A stretch of 57,832 nt of DNA from Candidatus Nitrotoga sp. LAW. GTDB taxonomy: Bacteria; Pseudomonadota; Gammaproteobacteria; Burkholderiales; Gallionellaceae. The notes under the pieces were generated by a model. The model saw only the letters and a program-made list of their open reading frames with translations, ran no database searches and had not been told where the DNA came from. Position 1 is the stretch's first letter. Each line of letters begins with the position of its first letter. The position numbers were made by a program, and so were the translations under genes. Shown one piece after another: positions 26,515 through 36,555 of this stretch. The stretch spans positions 1 through 57,832 of the forward strand of contig QFXI01000030.1 in NCBI GenBank assembly GCA_003402315.1, in the 5' to 3' direction.

Positions 26515-27630
26515 ATGTCTAAAAAAATAATTCCGATTATAGATTATCGTCATTCCAAGGCAGTTCCTGTCATCCCCGCCATTATAGAAGAGCCCAATGG
26601 ACTTATCGGCGACGCGTTTGGGCGCCCGTTACAAGATTTACGCATTTCTCTCACGGATCGTTGCAATTTCCGATGCGTATATTGCATGCCCATAGAATCA
26701 TTCGGCAAAGACCATGTATTTATGCCACGGGCTTCAATGATGACTTTTGAAGAGATCACTCGTATCGCACAAATTTTCGTTAATCATGGCGTTCAGAAAA
26801 TTCGCCTTACGGGTGGCGAGCCCCTTTTACGCAAGCATGTAGAAAATTTAATTGAGATGCTTGCAAAGCTAAAAACATACGATGGTAGCGATTTGGACCT
26901 GACACTCACCACTAATGGCGCGTTACTTGGGAAAAAAGCTCAATCACTAAAAGATGCAGGATTAAATCGTGTTACGGTTTCACTGGATTCACTGGATGAT
27001 GCCACTTTCAAGCGCATGAACGGTGTTGATTTCCCCGTATCGGATGTTTTGCGCAGTCTAGATATCGCCCACTCAGTAGGCCTTGGCCCAATTAAAGTAA
27101 ACATGGTTGTCAAAAGCGGCATGAACGACCAAGAAATCGTCCCTATGGCACGTTATTTCAAAGACTCTCCCTTTATACTCCGATTCATAGAATACATGGA
27201 CGTAGGGACTTCTAACCAGTGGGAAATGGGCGAGGTTATTCCCTCTGCAGAAGTTGTGCGACGAATTTCCGCTCACATGCCCCTTGAAGAAATCGAGCCA
27301 AACTGTACCGGAGAGACTGCAGAACGTTGGCGCTATAAAGATGGCGGAGGCGAAATCGGAGTTATCTCAAGCATCACTAAAACTTTTTGTCACGAATGCG
27401 TTCGTGCCAGGTTGTCAACCGAAGGCAAGTTATATACATGCCTCTTTGCAGAGAGTGGGCACGATTTGCGAGCGCTCATGCACAGCGGAAAAACAGATCA
27501 AGAAATTTCTACTGCCCTTGCACATCTATGGCGCCTACGTGCGGATCGCTATTCAGAATTACGCAGCGCAAACACAAAGACCAAAGCATCATCCGGCAAG
27601 AAAATTGAAATGTCTTATATCGGGGGGTAG
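26515..27630 (+). CDS. moaA: GTP 3',8-cyclase MoaA
   Basis: MoaA is the radical-SAM enzyme of the first step of molybdenum cofactor synthesis. The 371-residue product has the SAM-cluster motif CNFRCVYC (CxxxCxxC), [20 protein letters not shown], and the second-cluster cysteines FCHECVRAR with C-terminal LYTCLF. It ends in MSYIGG; the terminal GlyGly is essential in MoaA. The N terminus is about 25-30 residues longer than in E. coli MoaA, which is common in betaproteobacteria. moeA follows 152 bases downstream on the same strand. Confidence 0.96.
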   Translation: MSKKIIPIIDYRHSKAVPVIPAIIEEPNGLIGDAFGRPLQDLRISLTDRCNFRCVYCMPIESFGKDHVFMPRASMMTFEEITRIAQIFVNHGVQKIRLTGGEPLLRKHVENLIEMLAKLKTYDGSDLDLTLTTNGALLGKKAQSLKDAGLNRVTVSLDSLDDATFKRMNGVDFPVSDVLRSLDIAHSVGLGPIKVNMVVKSGMNDQEIVPMARYFKDSPFILRFIEYMDVGTSNQWEMGEVIPSAEVVRRISAHMPLEEIEPNCTGETAERWRYKDGGGEIGVISSITKTFCHECVRARLSTEGKLYTCLFAESGHDLRALMHSGKTDQEISTALAHLWRLRADRYSELRSANTKTKASSGKKIEMSYIGG

Positions 27631-27782
27631 CCTACCGGTAGGTTCCATCTTTCAGATGCATCCAAATCACTTACTTGGATAGCGCTTCCTGCATCGAAAG
27701 CACGTACCAACAACCTACCTGACAATTATGCTGATGCTTTTCAGAATTTATTCTGACTGCCAAATTTAATAAAGGACATCCC

Positions 27783-29045
27783 ATGGAATCCAGGCTTTCC
27801 CTCTTGTCTACCATTGAAAAAATGGGTGATTACGACCCCAATTCTATGCCGGTGGAAAAAGCACGCCAATTTATCCAGCAATTTCTCACGCCAGTCACGG
27901 AGCATGAATCGATCAGCCTGTGTGATTCATTACATCGCACGCTAGCAACAGACGTACATTCCCCCATGAATGTACCGCCACACGACTACTCAGCTATGGA
28001 TGGCTACGCGGTGCGCCACGACGACCTGGCAAATGCTCCTAACCAACTTACGGTTATTGGCAGCGCCTTTGCTGGACGTGCATTTAATGGCCATGTTGCT
28101 ACGGGTGAATGCGTTCGCATTATGACTGGTGCGCTCATTCCTGAGGGCTGCGATAGTGTTGTAATGCAAGAACATGTGCAGGTCACCGGATCCTCAGTTG
28201 AAATAGGGGATGGACACCGCCGTGGCCAAAACATCCGCCTGGTCGGAGAAGACATTGCGCAAAATACTACTGTGCTGGCTCGTGGACAAATTATTCGCCC
28301 TGCCGAGATGGGTCTGCTGGCTTCGCTCGGTTTTAGCAATATCAACGTTTACCGCAAACTAAAAGTAGCACTATTTTCAACTGGTGACGAACTGCAACAA
28401 CCTGGCACACCATTGGCTCCCGGTAAAATTTATAACAGTAACCGTTATTCCCTGCTCGGTATGCTAGGTGAACTGGGCGTGGAAATTATCGACATGGGTA
28501 CCATTCGTGACGATAAAGCCAGCCTCAAAGAGGCCTTGCTGGATGCAGCATCGCGGACGGATGTCATTATCACTAGCGGTGGGGTTTCGGTCGGTGAAGC
28601 CGATTACATCAAACAATTGTTGACGGAAATTGGAGAAGTTGTATTCTGGAAAATAGCCATGAAGCCTGGCAAGCCATTGGCTTACGGCAAAATTGGAACT
28701 TGCCATTTTTTTGGATTGCCCGGTAATCCGGTCGCAGTCATGGTGACTTTCCAGCAGTTTGTTCGCGATGCCTTACGCGTACTGATGGGGCAGCAACCAA
28801 AATTAACCATTGAATTCCAGGCTATCTGCACCAGCTCTATCCGCAAGGTTCCAGGTAGAACAGAATTTCAACGTGGCATTCTCAGTCAAGATAAAAATGG
28901 CGGATGGACAGTACATACAACGGGGGCTCAATGCTCCGGCATTCTTAGCTCAATGAGCAAAGCCAATTGTTATATTGTATTACCTGTGTCGCAAGGAAAT
29001 GTTGAGGTCGGCTACACTGTACAAGTACAGCCTTTTTTAAATTAA
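27783..29045 (+). CDS. moeA: Molybdopterin molybdotransferase MoeA
   Basis: MoeA inserts molybdenum into adenylylated molybdopterin. The 420-residue product shows the domain signatures NVPPHDYSAMDGYAVR, GECVRIMTGALIPEGCDSVVMQE, RLVGEDI, the nucleotide-binding-like TSGGVSVGEADYIK, VFWKIAMKPGKPLAYG and FGLPGNPVAVMVTF. ATG 27783 follows AAAGGAC, a good ribosome site. Together with moaA it supplies cofactor to molybdoenzymes, none of which lies in this window. Confidence 0.96.
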   Translation: MESRLSLLSTIEKMGDYDPNSMPVEKARQFIQQFLTPVTEHESISLCDSLHRTLATDVHSPMNVPPHDYSAMDGYAVRHDDLANAPNQLTVIGSAFAGRAFNGHVATGECVRIMTGALIPEGCDSVVMQEHVQVTGSSVEIGDGHRRGQNIRLVGEDIAQNTTVLARGQIIRPAEMGLLASLGFSNINVYRKLKVALFSTGDELQQPGTPLAPGKIYNSNRYSLLGMLGELGVEIIDMGTIRDDKASLKEALLDAASRTDVIITSGGVSVGEADYIKQLLTEIGEVVFWKIAMKPGKPLAYGKIGTCHFFGLPGNPVAVMVTFQQFVRDALRVLMGQQPKLTIEFQAICTSSIRKVPGRTEFQRGILSQDKNGGWTVHTTGAQCSGILSSMSKANCYIVLPVSQGNVEVGYTVQVQPFLN

Positions 29046-29261
29046 AATACCATGCCGCCAAGCGATCATGACTTATAAATGCAAACCACTCTGAGGAAAT
29101 TTGCGGATGCAATTATTAATTGTTCCAAATACATCTAGCTTAGCCAACCGCATTAAAAATGCGGACAACCGTACGATCACGTAAGCTCTCAAAAATTATT
29201 ACGGAATCGGTATATCCGCCTGAATGTTTTAAGCTCTTTAGCCCTATATTTAAAGACCCCT

Positions 29262-29924
29262 ATGCAAAACGAACTTGAAGAATCCATAATAGACGCAACC
29301 ATGGCCAATGATTTGGAGGGAATCAAAAATGCAATCCAGCTTGGCATAGACATAAACCATCAGGATTTCTTTGGAAAAACGGCATTGCATTACATCGAGA
29401 GCGTAGAAGCAGCACAACTTTTAATCGACCACGGAGCTGATCCAAACATAGCGGATTACAATAATCGTCCGCCATTATTTGATGTCAATGATCCGGAACT
29501 TGCCATATTTTTGGTCGATCACGGTGCTGATGCTAAATTCCAGGACAAAGATGGCCTGACTGCGATGTATATCTGGGTAGATTTTCCCAAGGTGGTTCAA
29601 CGTTTACTGGTTGAAGGAGCCGATCCTAATATCCAGCTGGTGACAGGAAGCATGATTATTAAAAGAGGAAATACTGCTCTGCATAAAGTTGGGAATTTAG
29701 AGTCCGCTCAACTTCTCGTTAAACATGGTGCAAACGCCACCATCCGAAATATAGAAAAAGCAACCCCCGTTCATACGGCCACCGGAGAAATTCAACGTTA
29801 TCTTAAAACCGTATATGAAGAACAGCGTCTACTTTCAGCTGACGTTCAAACAAAATCCAGCGAGTCCGTACCTAACACTACGGATACCCGACTGGCCGGA
29901 GATACCACCATTTATCATAAATAG
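29262..29924 (+). CDS. Ankyrin-repeat protein
   Basis: The 220-residue product has four to five ankyrin repeats between about residues 15 and 180, with recognisable units GKTALHYIESVEAAQLLIDHGADPN, DVNDPELAIFLVDHGADA (shortened here), RLLVEGADPN and LESAQLLVKHGAN; the longest unit spans residues about 38-62. There is no signal peptide or membrane segment. Ankyrin proteins bind other proteins; no partner can be named. The C-terminal 40 residues are polar and low in complexity. The gene stands alone 216 bases after moeA and is followed by transposon debris, so this is an accessory patch. Confidence 0.85.
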   Translation: MQNELEESIIDATMANDLEGIKNAIQLGIDINHQDFFGKTALHYIESVEAAQLLIDHGADPNIADYNNRPPLFDVNDPELAIFLVDHGADAKFQDKDGLTAMYIWVDFPKVVQRLLVEGADPNIQLVTGSMIIKRGNTALHKVGNLESAQLLVKHGANATIRNIEKATPVHTATGEIQRYLKTVYEEQRLLSADVQTKSSESVPNTTDTRLAGDTTIYHK

Positions 29925-30220
29925 CCCATAAAATTTATTTAACACAGTCATCACTGGTTATTCCAAGAAATATAAAATCCTCTACACCATAAATTTTCTG
30001 CAATTTTTGACTATAAAACATCTCACCCACCCTAAGGCATCAGTTACGGCCAGAATTTTGAGGTAATAATACAATCCATCATCCCGCTGCCCAGTCTTTT
30101 CATACTCACACTCATATACCCTAGGTTTTTTGATGTTAAGACACGCACTGCCAAGTTTATGGTGCCAACTTTTCAAAAAAATAAATTAAGGTGACAACCT
30201 GCTGTAACTGAGGAGCAGGT
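29925..30220. other. Non-coding stretch after the ankyrin gene
   Basis: AT-rich sequence without a credible gene. A 64-codon minus-strand frame here has no ribosome site and no recognisable motif. The stretch leads into a relic of an IS3-family orfA. Confidence 0.4.
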
Positions 30221-30420
30221 TATGTGTAAAGCGAAGCGCAAGATTTTAGTGGCGAATTCAAGACTAAGATAGCATTTGAAGCGATCCATGACATCCAGAT
30301 GGTGAATGTTGTGGCCAGGAATTTGAGGCGCATCCCACGCAGATTGATATGTGAAAGAAAGAACTACAAATTCAGGCATCCAGTCTTTAAAGTCCTGGAT
30401 CAATTAGTGGAAATGCGCAA
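30221..30420 (+). pseudogene. IS3-family OrfA relic
   Basis: The relic begins at ATG 30221 (MCKAKRKI), matching the start of IS3-group OrfA proteins. It shifts frame to GEFKTKIAFEAIHDIQMVN, the typical helix-turn-helix region (GEFKTKVALEAIKG in intact members). It shifts again to EFEAHPTQIDM, a stop, KKELQIQASSL, a stop and SPGSISGNAQ, the end of the DNA-binding half. At least two frameshifts and three stops are present, so it is dead. No orfB remnant follows within about 130 bases. Confidence 0.8.
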
Positions 30421-30504
30421 GTAATGGGTCAGCATCGTCGAATCACTAGCGCTGATTGACGCCACGGACACACCCGGCATCCATTTATGGCGGCCACTAA
30501 AGCA

Positions 30505-30529
30505 TAAAGCCGACTTTACATCGGCTTTA
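30505..30529 (-). terminator. Inverted repeat downstream of the Ala-rich lipoprotein gene
   Basis: TAAAGCCGA (30505-30513) and TCGGCTTTA (30521-30529) form a perfect nine-base stem with a seven-base loop, 26 bases past the stop codon of the minus-strand lipoprotein gene. The T-run that should follow on the minus strand is weak. A terminator role is likely from position. Confidence 0.55.
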
Positions 30530-30554
30530 ATGTTTACTATACAAAAAAGAAAAA

Positions 30555-30818
30555 TTACTTCTTCATTGCATCTTTAGCAGCGTCATGAGCGGCATCAGCA
30601 GCAGTAGCCGCTGCAGTAGTGGCCGCACCAGCTGCTTCTACTGCACTACCAGCTGCTTCTACTGCACTACCAGCTGCAGCAGCCGCAGTAGCGGCCGGTG
30701 CAGGTGTTGGTGCAGGTGCTTCAACAACTGGGGTCTCGACTGCAGGCGCCTTAGGTTTTTCGCCACAAGCAGTTAGAGATAATGCCAACAAGGCAGCAAC
30801 TAGAGCAAAACGTTTCAT
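30555..30818 (-). CDS. Small Ala-rich lipoprotein
   Basis: The 87-residue product has a lipoprotein signal peptide with lipobox LTAC (MKRFALVAALLALSLTACG), so Cys18 is probably acylated. The mature part is Pro/Ala/Thr-rich and then nearly pure Ala/Ser/Thr/Asp (GSAVEAAGSAVEAAGAA, DAAHDAAKDAMKK). It should form a long amphipathic helix or remain extended. The role is unknown; similar small Ala-rich lipoproteins are common envelope components. The repeat GSAVEAA is encoded by a tandem 21-base DNA repeat. An open frame on the other strand is a shadow of this skewed composition. Confidence 0.75.
   Translation of the reverse strand: MKRFALVAALLALSLTACGEKPKAPAVETPVVEAPAPTPAPAATAAAAAGSAVEAAGSAVEAAGAATTAAATAADAAHDAAKDAMKK
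30627..30677. repeat. 21-base tandem repeat inside the lipoprotein gene
   Basis: The unit ACCAGCTGCTTCTACTGCACT occurs twice in perfect tandem (30627-30647, 30648-30668) with nine further bases of a third copy. It is in frame and encodes the seven-residue repeat GSAVEAA on the minus strand, so copy-number changes would lengthen or shorten the protein without breaking it. Confidence 0.9.
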
Positions 30819-31363
30819 TTACTTTTCCTTCACAATAATTAAATTTACATACAAAAACCGGGAAATTTCAGTCCGCCACAACGCTAAATTACAGCGAAGA
30901 CGCAGCATTCTATACCAATAGGTATAATAATTCTAGCCAAAAATAACAGTTATCATAATTTTCCAACTCTAATACAGAGCAAAGAACTCCGAGTAGAAAT
31001 CATTATTCGCACGTTTATAAAATTGAGATTTAAAGGCTACAACAAAGTGTTAAATCAACTTGAGACATCCAATCCCCAACCTTAAACCATCCGAGCGACG
31101 ACACAACAGAGGGCTAAGCTCATACTGCTTGCCGCTAGTCATGCCTCTAACAATCTAAATGCGTTCAGTGACCACTTCGTTTTGAAACTGAACCTTGTTG
31201 ATCTTCCCGCCAGCGCATCCCCTCTTGTTAATATGCGTGCCTCTACAGGTCTACCAGATGAGCCTGCTCATAGCTAATCAGATAAGTTCAAACGCGTAAC
31301 TGCAATTTTAAGTTACTTGGCGTGGCGGTTTTTTTGACCTTAATTTTAAGCCCCGACTTTTTA
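30819..31363. other. Non-coding region between the lipoprotein gene and ssb
   Basis: I see no gene, RNA gene or identifiable element relic in about 540 bases. The part near 30819-30930 presumably holds the minus-strand lipoprotein promoter. The rest is unexplained. Confidence 0.4.
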
Positions 31364-31389
31364 ACTTCATACACATCGTTGTATGAAGT
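31364..31389. other. Perfect 10-base-pair hairpin
   Basis: ACTTCATACA (31364-31373) pairs perfectly with TGTATGAAGT (31380-31389) around a six-base loop. It lies just beyond the ssb terminator and is not followed by a T-run on the plus strand. On either strand it could be a second terminator arm or a protein-binding palindrome. Confidence 0.5.
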
Positions 31390-31412
31390 CGTTTACATTG
31401 AATGAACGTAAT

Positions 31413-31433
31413 AAAGCCCCTGTCAGGGGCTTT
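31413..31433 (-). terminator. Terminator downstream of ssb
   Basis: AAAGCCCCT (31413-31421) pairs with AGGGGCTTT (31425-31433) around a three-base loop, 36 bases beyond the ssb stop. Read on the minus strand, the stem is followed by TTATTAC, typical of a Rho-independent terminator. Confidence 0.8.
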
Positions 31434-31468
31434 GATATTTATACTTTACAAGACAATCGTAAGTAATT

Positions 31469-31927
31469 TCAGAACGGTATATCGTCATCGAAGTTATCGA
31501 AACCACCGCTTTTAACTGGCGCCGGTTTATTGGTAGCAGACACACTAGCTGACGATGATGCAGGCGGTTTATCCACTATGTCAAAATTACCGCCGCTAGA
31601 TTTACTAGACAACATCTGCATCTCACCAACAATAATATCGGTGGTATAACGATCCTTGCCTTCCTTGTCCTGCCATTTGCGCGTAGCAAGCTTGCCCTCA
31701 ACGTAAATCATCGAACCTTTCTTCAGAAACTCTCCAGCAATTTCTGCCAAGCGACGGTAGAAAGTCAGGTTATGCCATTCGGTTTTTTCTTGTTTCTCGC
31801 CGCTTTTGTCCTTCCAGTTTTCTGAAGTAGCCAACGTGGCGTTGGTCACTGCTTCGCCATTGGGCATGTAACGCGTTTCCGGATCTTTGCCCAGTCGCCC
31901 TACTAAAATTACTTTGTTTACCGACAT
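31469..31927 (-). CDS. ssb: Single-stranded DNA-binding protein
   Basis: SSB coats single-stranded DNA and recruits replication and repair proteins. The 152-residue product has the OB fold ([40 protein letters not shown] in part, [12 protein letters not shown]), a flexible linker rich in Ser, Ala and Pro, and the conserved acidic C-terminal tip DDDIPF used for partner binding. The gene follows the MFS gene by one base and faces away from uvrA, the usual arrangement in betaproteobacteria. Confidence 0.97.
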   Translation of the reverse strand: MSVNKVILVGRLGKDPETRYMPNGEAVTNATLATSENWKDKSGEKQEKTEWHNLTFYRRLAEIAGEFLKKGSMIYVEGKLATRKWQDKEGKDRYTTDIIVGEMQMLSSKSSGGNFDIVDKPPASSSASVSATNKPAPVKSGGFDNFDDDIPF

Positions 31928-31928
31928 G

Positions 31929-33308
31929 TCATTCCCCTTTCACTAAATTTTCTACCGCGGCTTCATCAAAGCCACTCATATCTACTTTGAGACAAGCCAT
32001 GCATTCGGCTGGCACCACCATTACTTCGCGCACCCCATTTAATTGCGCCAAGCGTTGTTGCAAAACATCGCCTGCACGCCCATCCATTTCAGACAATGGA
32101 TACATTTTAGTACGTACCGCGGCAGGCGGCTGCATAGTGCTGGCAACTAGCAACCACAGCAATAACAAACCTACCGCAAATGCAAACACGGCATTGCCGC
32201 CAAAATATTGCATCAAAAAACCGCCCGCAATTGCACCAAAAAATGCGCCGAGAAACTGCACGCTGCTATATACGCCCATCGCCGTACCCTTGGCCGCTAA
32301 CGGAGCAATCTTACTAATCATTGAAGGCAGTGTCGCCTCTAATACATTAAATGCAGTGAAGAATAACAACAATGACAACATCACACCCCACACACTGTTC
32401 TGCATCAGCATCAATGATAATTGCCCCAGTGCTGCCAGTGAAATCGCACCCATGAACACTTGCTTCATCTTTGCTTTTTTCTCGGCGACAATGATAGGCG
32501 GCACCATCAATATGAGAGCTAGCAACATAACCGGCAGATATACTTGCCAATGTTGAGCAACCTCCAGCCCATTATTTTTCAGCACAAATGGCACTTGCAT
32601 GAATACCGACATTAGAATCGCATGCAAGGAAAAAATACCAAAATCGAGTCGCAGCAAATCTTTGTTACGCAGCACATCGCCGAATCGCTTGCTGCTCGCC
32701 CCGGAACCAGAATGAAAGCGTGTGATGGCCGGATTTGGAATTACAAAGGCCACAAATAGCATGGCCAGAAGCGCCAATACGCCGGTTAGCGCAAAAATTC
32801 CGGGCACGCCTATCGCTTGATACAACATCGGTGCAAGCACCAGCGATATCGAAAATGTAATACCAATAGTGATGCCTATCATCCCCATCGCCTTGGTGCG
32901 GACTTCCTCACGCGTGAGGTCGGCGGTTAGCGCCATTACTGCAGCATTGATTGCTCCCGCGCCCTGTATCGCACGCCCGGCGATGACCCAATAGATGTTG
33001 TCCGCCGAAGCGGCGATGAAACTGCCGATAGCAAATAGAAGCAGTCCAGCATAGATCACCGGTTTTCGCCCGTAATGGTCGGACATCCAGCCAGCTGGGA
33101 TTTGCAATACTGCCTGGGTCAGGCCGTAAGCCCCTAGGGCAATACCGATCAGGGTACGGCTTTCGCCGCCAGGCAACCGTTCGGCGGCATACAGCGCAAA
33201 TACCGGTAGAATGATGAACAGCCCCAACATCCGCAAGCCATAAATACCGGCTAAACCCATACTGGCACGGCGCTCAAGTGGCGTCATTGAATCAGGTGTG
33301 TTTCCCAT
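31929..33308 (-). CDS. MFS transporter of the YajR type with C-terminal domain
   Basis: The 459-residue inner-membrane protein has twelve predicted membrane segments over about residues 18-395. It contains the MFS motif [17 protein letters not shown] between segments 2 and 3 and the exporter-type motif C region. A cytosolic C-terminal tail of about 65 residues ([20 protein letters not shown] and [17 protein letters not shown]) matches the ferredoxin-like YAM domain of YajR. The substrate is unknown. It lies between ssb and uvrA, separated from ssb by a single base, and is probably cotranscribed with ssb. Confidence 0.9.
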   Translation of the reverse strand: MGNTPDSMTPLERRASMGLAGIYGLRMLGLFIILPVFALYAAERLPGGESRTLIGIALGAYGLTQAVLQIPAGWMSDHYGRKPVIYAGLLLFAIGSFIAASADNIYWVIAGRAIQGAGAINAAVMALTADLTREEVRTKAMGMIGITIGITFSISLVLAPMLYQAIGVPGIFALTGVLALLAMLFVAFVIPNPAITRFHSGSGASSKRFGDVLRNKDLLRLDFGIFSLHAILMSVFMQVPFVLKNNGLEVAQHWQVYLPVMLLALILMVPPIIVAEKKAKMKQVFMGAISLAALGQLSLMLMQNSVWGVMLSLLLFFTAFNVLEATLPSMISKIAPLAAKGTAMGVYSSVQFLGAFFGAIAGGFLMQYFGGNAVFAFAVGLLLLWLLVASTMQPPAAVRTKMYPLSEMDGRAGDVLQQRLAQLNGVREVMVVPAECMACLKVDMSGFDEAAVENLVKGE

Positions 33309-33374
33309 GTGAAGTATTGAAAGCGCAAAAAATCGCGTATATTAGCAGGTTTAGCGCAACCTACGGTAACCGGC

Positions 33375-36200
33375 ATGGACAGTATTAAGATACGTGGCGC
33401 ACGCACGCACAACCTAAAAAACATCAGCCTCGATTTGCCACGCAATCAACTTGTGGTCATCACTGGATTGTCGGGTTCCGGTAAGTCTTCCCTCGCTTTT
33501 GACACTTTATATGCAGAGGGACAACGACGCTATGTCGAATCGCTGTCCGCTTATGCACGCCAGTTTTTGCAACTAATGGCAAAACCGGATGTGGACTTGA
33601 TCGAGGGCTTATCGCCTGCCATCGCCATTGAGCAAAAGGCCACCTCGCATAACCCGCGTTCCACCGTCGGCACGGTGACGGAAATTCACGACTACTTGCG
33701 CCTGCTGTTTGCGCGCGCAGGTGATCCCTATTGCCCTCAACATGACTTAATATTACAGGCCCAAAGCGTTGGGCAAATGGTGGACCATGTGCTGCAACTG
33801 CCACAAGACACGCGCATCATGATTCTTTCTCCATTGATTATTGAGCGCAAAGGCGAACAAGTCGATTTATTTAATGAATTACGTGCGCAAGGTTTCATGC
33901 GGCTGCGCGTAAATAGCACCGTGTATGAGATAGACAAGCTACCCACGCTGGCAAAGAACAAGAAACACACTGTTGAGATTGTGGTAGATCGGTTGAAAGT
34001 CAGCGCAGACAACCAACAACGCTTAGCGGAATCATTCGAGACCGCATTGCGCCATGCCGAGGGGCGCGCATTGGCAGTGGAAATAGATAATGGCAAAGAA
34101 CATATATTCTCCGCCAAGTTTGCCTGCCCAATCTGCAATTATTCGTTGCCAGAACTGGAACCGCGCTTGTTCTCGTTCAACAACCCGATGGGCGCCTGCC
34201 CCAAATGCGATGGGTTGGGCAGCATCAGTTTCTTCGATCCAAAACGGATTGTGGCTTTCCCACAATTGTCGTTAAGTTCTGGGGCAATCAAAGGCTGGGA
34301 TCGACGCAACCAGTTTTATTACCAGATGCTGGATAGCTTGGCCAAATATTACGATTTCGATCTGGAACGTCCGTTCGAAAGCCTGTCGGAAAAAATTCAG
34401 CAGATTATTTTGTACGGCAGCGGCAAGGAAGAAATCCCATTCAGCTATCTCAACGAGCGCGGCAAACCCACGCTACGCGAGCATGCATTCGAAGGCATTA
34501 TCAATAATCTGGAGCGGCGCTACAAGGAAACCACGTCACCTACCGTGCGCGAGGAACTTGCGAAACATCTCAACACCTGCATCTGCCCTGAATGCAAGGG
34601 TACGCGCCTGCGTCTGGAAGCCCGCAATGTGCGGATCGCAGACCATGCCATTTATGAGCTTAGTGCATTACCTTTGAAACAGGCGCTCACTTTCTTCCAA
34701 CAGGTGAAGCTGCCAGGCCACAAGCAGGCCATCGCGGAAAGAATCGTGCATGAAATCGCCAGCCGCCTGACCTTTCTCAACAACGTCGGCCTGGAATATC
34801 TGTCGTTAGATCGTTCGGCAGAGACCTTGTCCGGTGGAGAATCTCAGCGCATCCGCCTAGCTTCGCAAATTGGCTCCGGCCTGACTGGTGTGATGTATGT
34901 ATTAGACGAACCTTCCATTGGCCTGCATCAGCGTGACAATGATCGTTTGCTGGGCACGCTGAAACGCCTGCGCGACATGGGCAACAGTGTAATCGTGGTG
35001 GAACATGACGCGGATGCCATCCAGGCTGCCGACCACGTGGTGGACATGGGTCCCGGTGCGGGCGAGCACGGAGGCATGATCGTCGCGCAAGGCACGCCGC
35101 AAGAAGTGTGCGCCAACCAGCAATCTCTGACGGGTGATTACCTTTCCGGTCGGCGCAGCATCGAAGCGCCAAAAAAATATCTCTTCCCCGATCCAGAACG
35201 CATGCTACAAATTCAAGGCGCATGCGGCAACAACCTGAAACAAGTTACGCTTGATTTACCTGTTGGTCTGCTGGTGTGCGTAACAGGCGTGTCCGGTTCC
35301 GGCAAGTCCACCCTCATCAACGACACGCTGTATCACGCCGTCGCACAACACTTGTATGGGAGCAACGCCGAACCTGCGCCATTTGTCAAAATCGACGGGC
35401 TGGAATTTTTTGACAAAGTCATTAACGTGGATCAGTCGCCCATCGGACGCACCCCACGTTCCAACCCCGCCACCTACACCGGCCTGTTCACTCCCATCCG
35501 CGAGCTATTCGCCGGAGTGCCGCAATCGCGCGAGCGCGGCTATGGCCCGGGACGATTCTCGTTCAACGTAAAAGGCGGGCGCTGCGAATCCTGTCAAGGC
35601 GATGGCGTAATTAAAGTCGAAATGCATTTCCTGCCTGATCTCTACGTGCCATGCGACGTATGCCATAGCATGCGCTACAACCGCGAAACGCTAGAGGTGC
35701 AATACAAGGGCCGAAACATCCACCAGATTTTGCAAATGACAGTGGAACATGCGCATGAGTTTTTCAAGCCGGTGCCAATCATCGCACGTAAACTACAAAC
35801 CATGCTCGACGTGGGGCTCGGCTACATCACATTGGGGCAAAGCGCGACTACGCTATCCGGCGGCGAAGCGCAACGTATCAAATTATCACTGGAACTTTCC
35901 AAGCGCGACACCGGACGAACGCTGTATATTTTAGACGAACCCACAACCGGGTTGCATTTCCATGATATCGCCTTGCTTCTAAAAGTCATTCAAAAGCTGC
36001 GTGACCAAGGAAACACCGTAGTAGTAATCGAACATAACCTTGACGTAATAAAGACCGCCGATTGGATCATAGACCTCGGTCCTGAGGGTGGCGAGGGGGG
36101 CGGGCATATCATCGCGCAAGGCTCGCCCAAAGATATTGCTGCCAATTCGAAAAGCGTGACTGGTACTTATCTAAAGCAGGTATTAAAAAAATTTAGATAA
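33375..36200 (+). CDS. uvrA: Excinuclease ABC subunit A
   Basis: UvrA is the damage-sensing ATPase of nucleotide excision repair. The 941-residue product has two ABC modules: Walker [15 protein letters not shown] (about 31-44) and [13 protein letters not shown] (about 635-647), signatures [12 protein letters not shown] and [11 protein letters not shown], and Walker [15 protein letters not shown] and [12 protein letters not shown]. Zinc fingers CPICNY...CPKCDG (about 253-280) and CESCQGDG...CDVC (about 738-766) are complete. ATG 33375 has no strong ribosome site. It is divergent from the MFS gene; 66 bases separate the two starts. Confidence 0.98.
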   Translation: MDSIKIRGARTHNLKNISLDLPRNQLVVITGLSGSGKSSLAFDTLYAEGQRRYVESLSAYARQFLQLMAKPDVDLIEGLSPAIAIEQKATSHNPRSTVGTVTEIHDYLRLLFARAGDPYCPQHDLILQAQSVGQMVDHVLQLPQDTRIMILSPLIIERKGEQVDLFNELRAQGFMRLRVNSTVYEIDKLPTLAKNKKHTVEIVVDRLKVSADNQQRLAESFETALRHAEGRALAVEIDNGKEHIFSAKFACPICNYSLPELEPRLFSFNNPMGACPKCDGLGSISFFDPKRIVAFPQLSLSSGAIKGWDRRNQFYYQMLDSLAKYYDFDLERPFESLSEKIQQIILYGSGKEEIPFSYLNERGKPTLREHAFEGIINNLERRYKETTSPTVREELAKHLNTCICPECKGTRLRLEARNVRIADHAIYELSALPLKQALTFFQQVKLPGHKQAIAERIVHEIASRLTFLNNVGLEYLSLDRSAETLSGGESQRIRLASQIGSGLTGVMYVLDEPSIGLHQRDNDRLLGTLKRLRDMGNSVIVVEHDADAIQAADHVVDMGPGAGEHGGMIVAQGTPQEVCANQQSLTGDYLSGRRSIEAPKKYLFPDPERMLQIQGACGNNLKQVTLDLPVGLLVCVTGVSGSGKSTLINDTLYHAVAQHLYGSNAEPAPFVKIDGLEFFDKVINVDQSPIGRTPRSNPATYTGLFTPIRELFAGVPQSRERGYGPGRFSFNVKGGRCESCQGDGVIKVEMHFLPDLYVPCDVCHSMRYNRETLEVQYKGRNIHQILQMTVEHAHEFFKPVPIIARKLQTMLDVGLGYITLGQSATTLSGGEAQRIKLSLELSKRDTGRTLYILDEPTTGLHFHDIALLLKVIQKLRDQGNTVVVIEHNLDVIKTADWIIDLGPEGGEGGGHIIAQGSPKDIAANSKSVTGTYLKQVLKKFR

Positions 36201-36555
36201 TTATGAAATTAACCCTAACAATAATCACTCGCCCGAGCCACTCCTCAATTACATTAAACCACATCTCATCTGCAGCACATTAGCATCGCAAAGCTACAGA
36301 TTTCCCGGCATAGCGGAGGTTTATTACTAAAGCCGTATTTAAAGACGTTTGACATCGTATTACTGTCAAATTTTAACCCCTAAAAAAAGGGAATAAAAAT
36401 GTCACCAAGTCACCGTACAAAAGTACAAATATTTTTTGCAATATTCACCAATATTATGTTACCCTGACCCAGCTGTTAGAAGTTTCTAAGAGCCCCCGCG
36501 GACGGTACGAGTGGGTTTATCTTTTTTTATTTATTTACTTAGAGGAGTAATAATT
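36201..36555. other. Intergenic region and leader before the orphan secreted-protein gene
   Basis: This AT-rich stretch of about 350 bases holds no gene. It contains a perfect palindrome TTAGAAGTTTCTAA at 36476-36489, about 65 bases before the downstream gene, and a strong ribosome site AGAGGAG at 36541-36547. A promoter probably lies near 36430-36460 (TTGCAA followed by TATTATGTTA), but the spacing is poor, so I do not mark it. Confidence 0.4.

Noticed and set aside
30619-30921. Ala-rich plus-strand frame opposite the lipoprotein gene
   Set aside because: Repetitive GCA/GCT-type DNA opens several frames. The minus-strand frame has a proper lipoprotein signal and lipobox; this one has none.
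31987-32556. 189-codon plus-strand frame inside the MFS gene
   Set aside because: It is a shadow of the MFS coding strand with Asn/Thr-rich composition and no motifs; the MFS assignment is strong.
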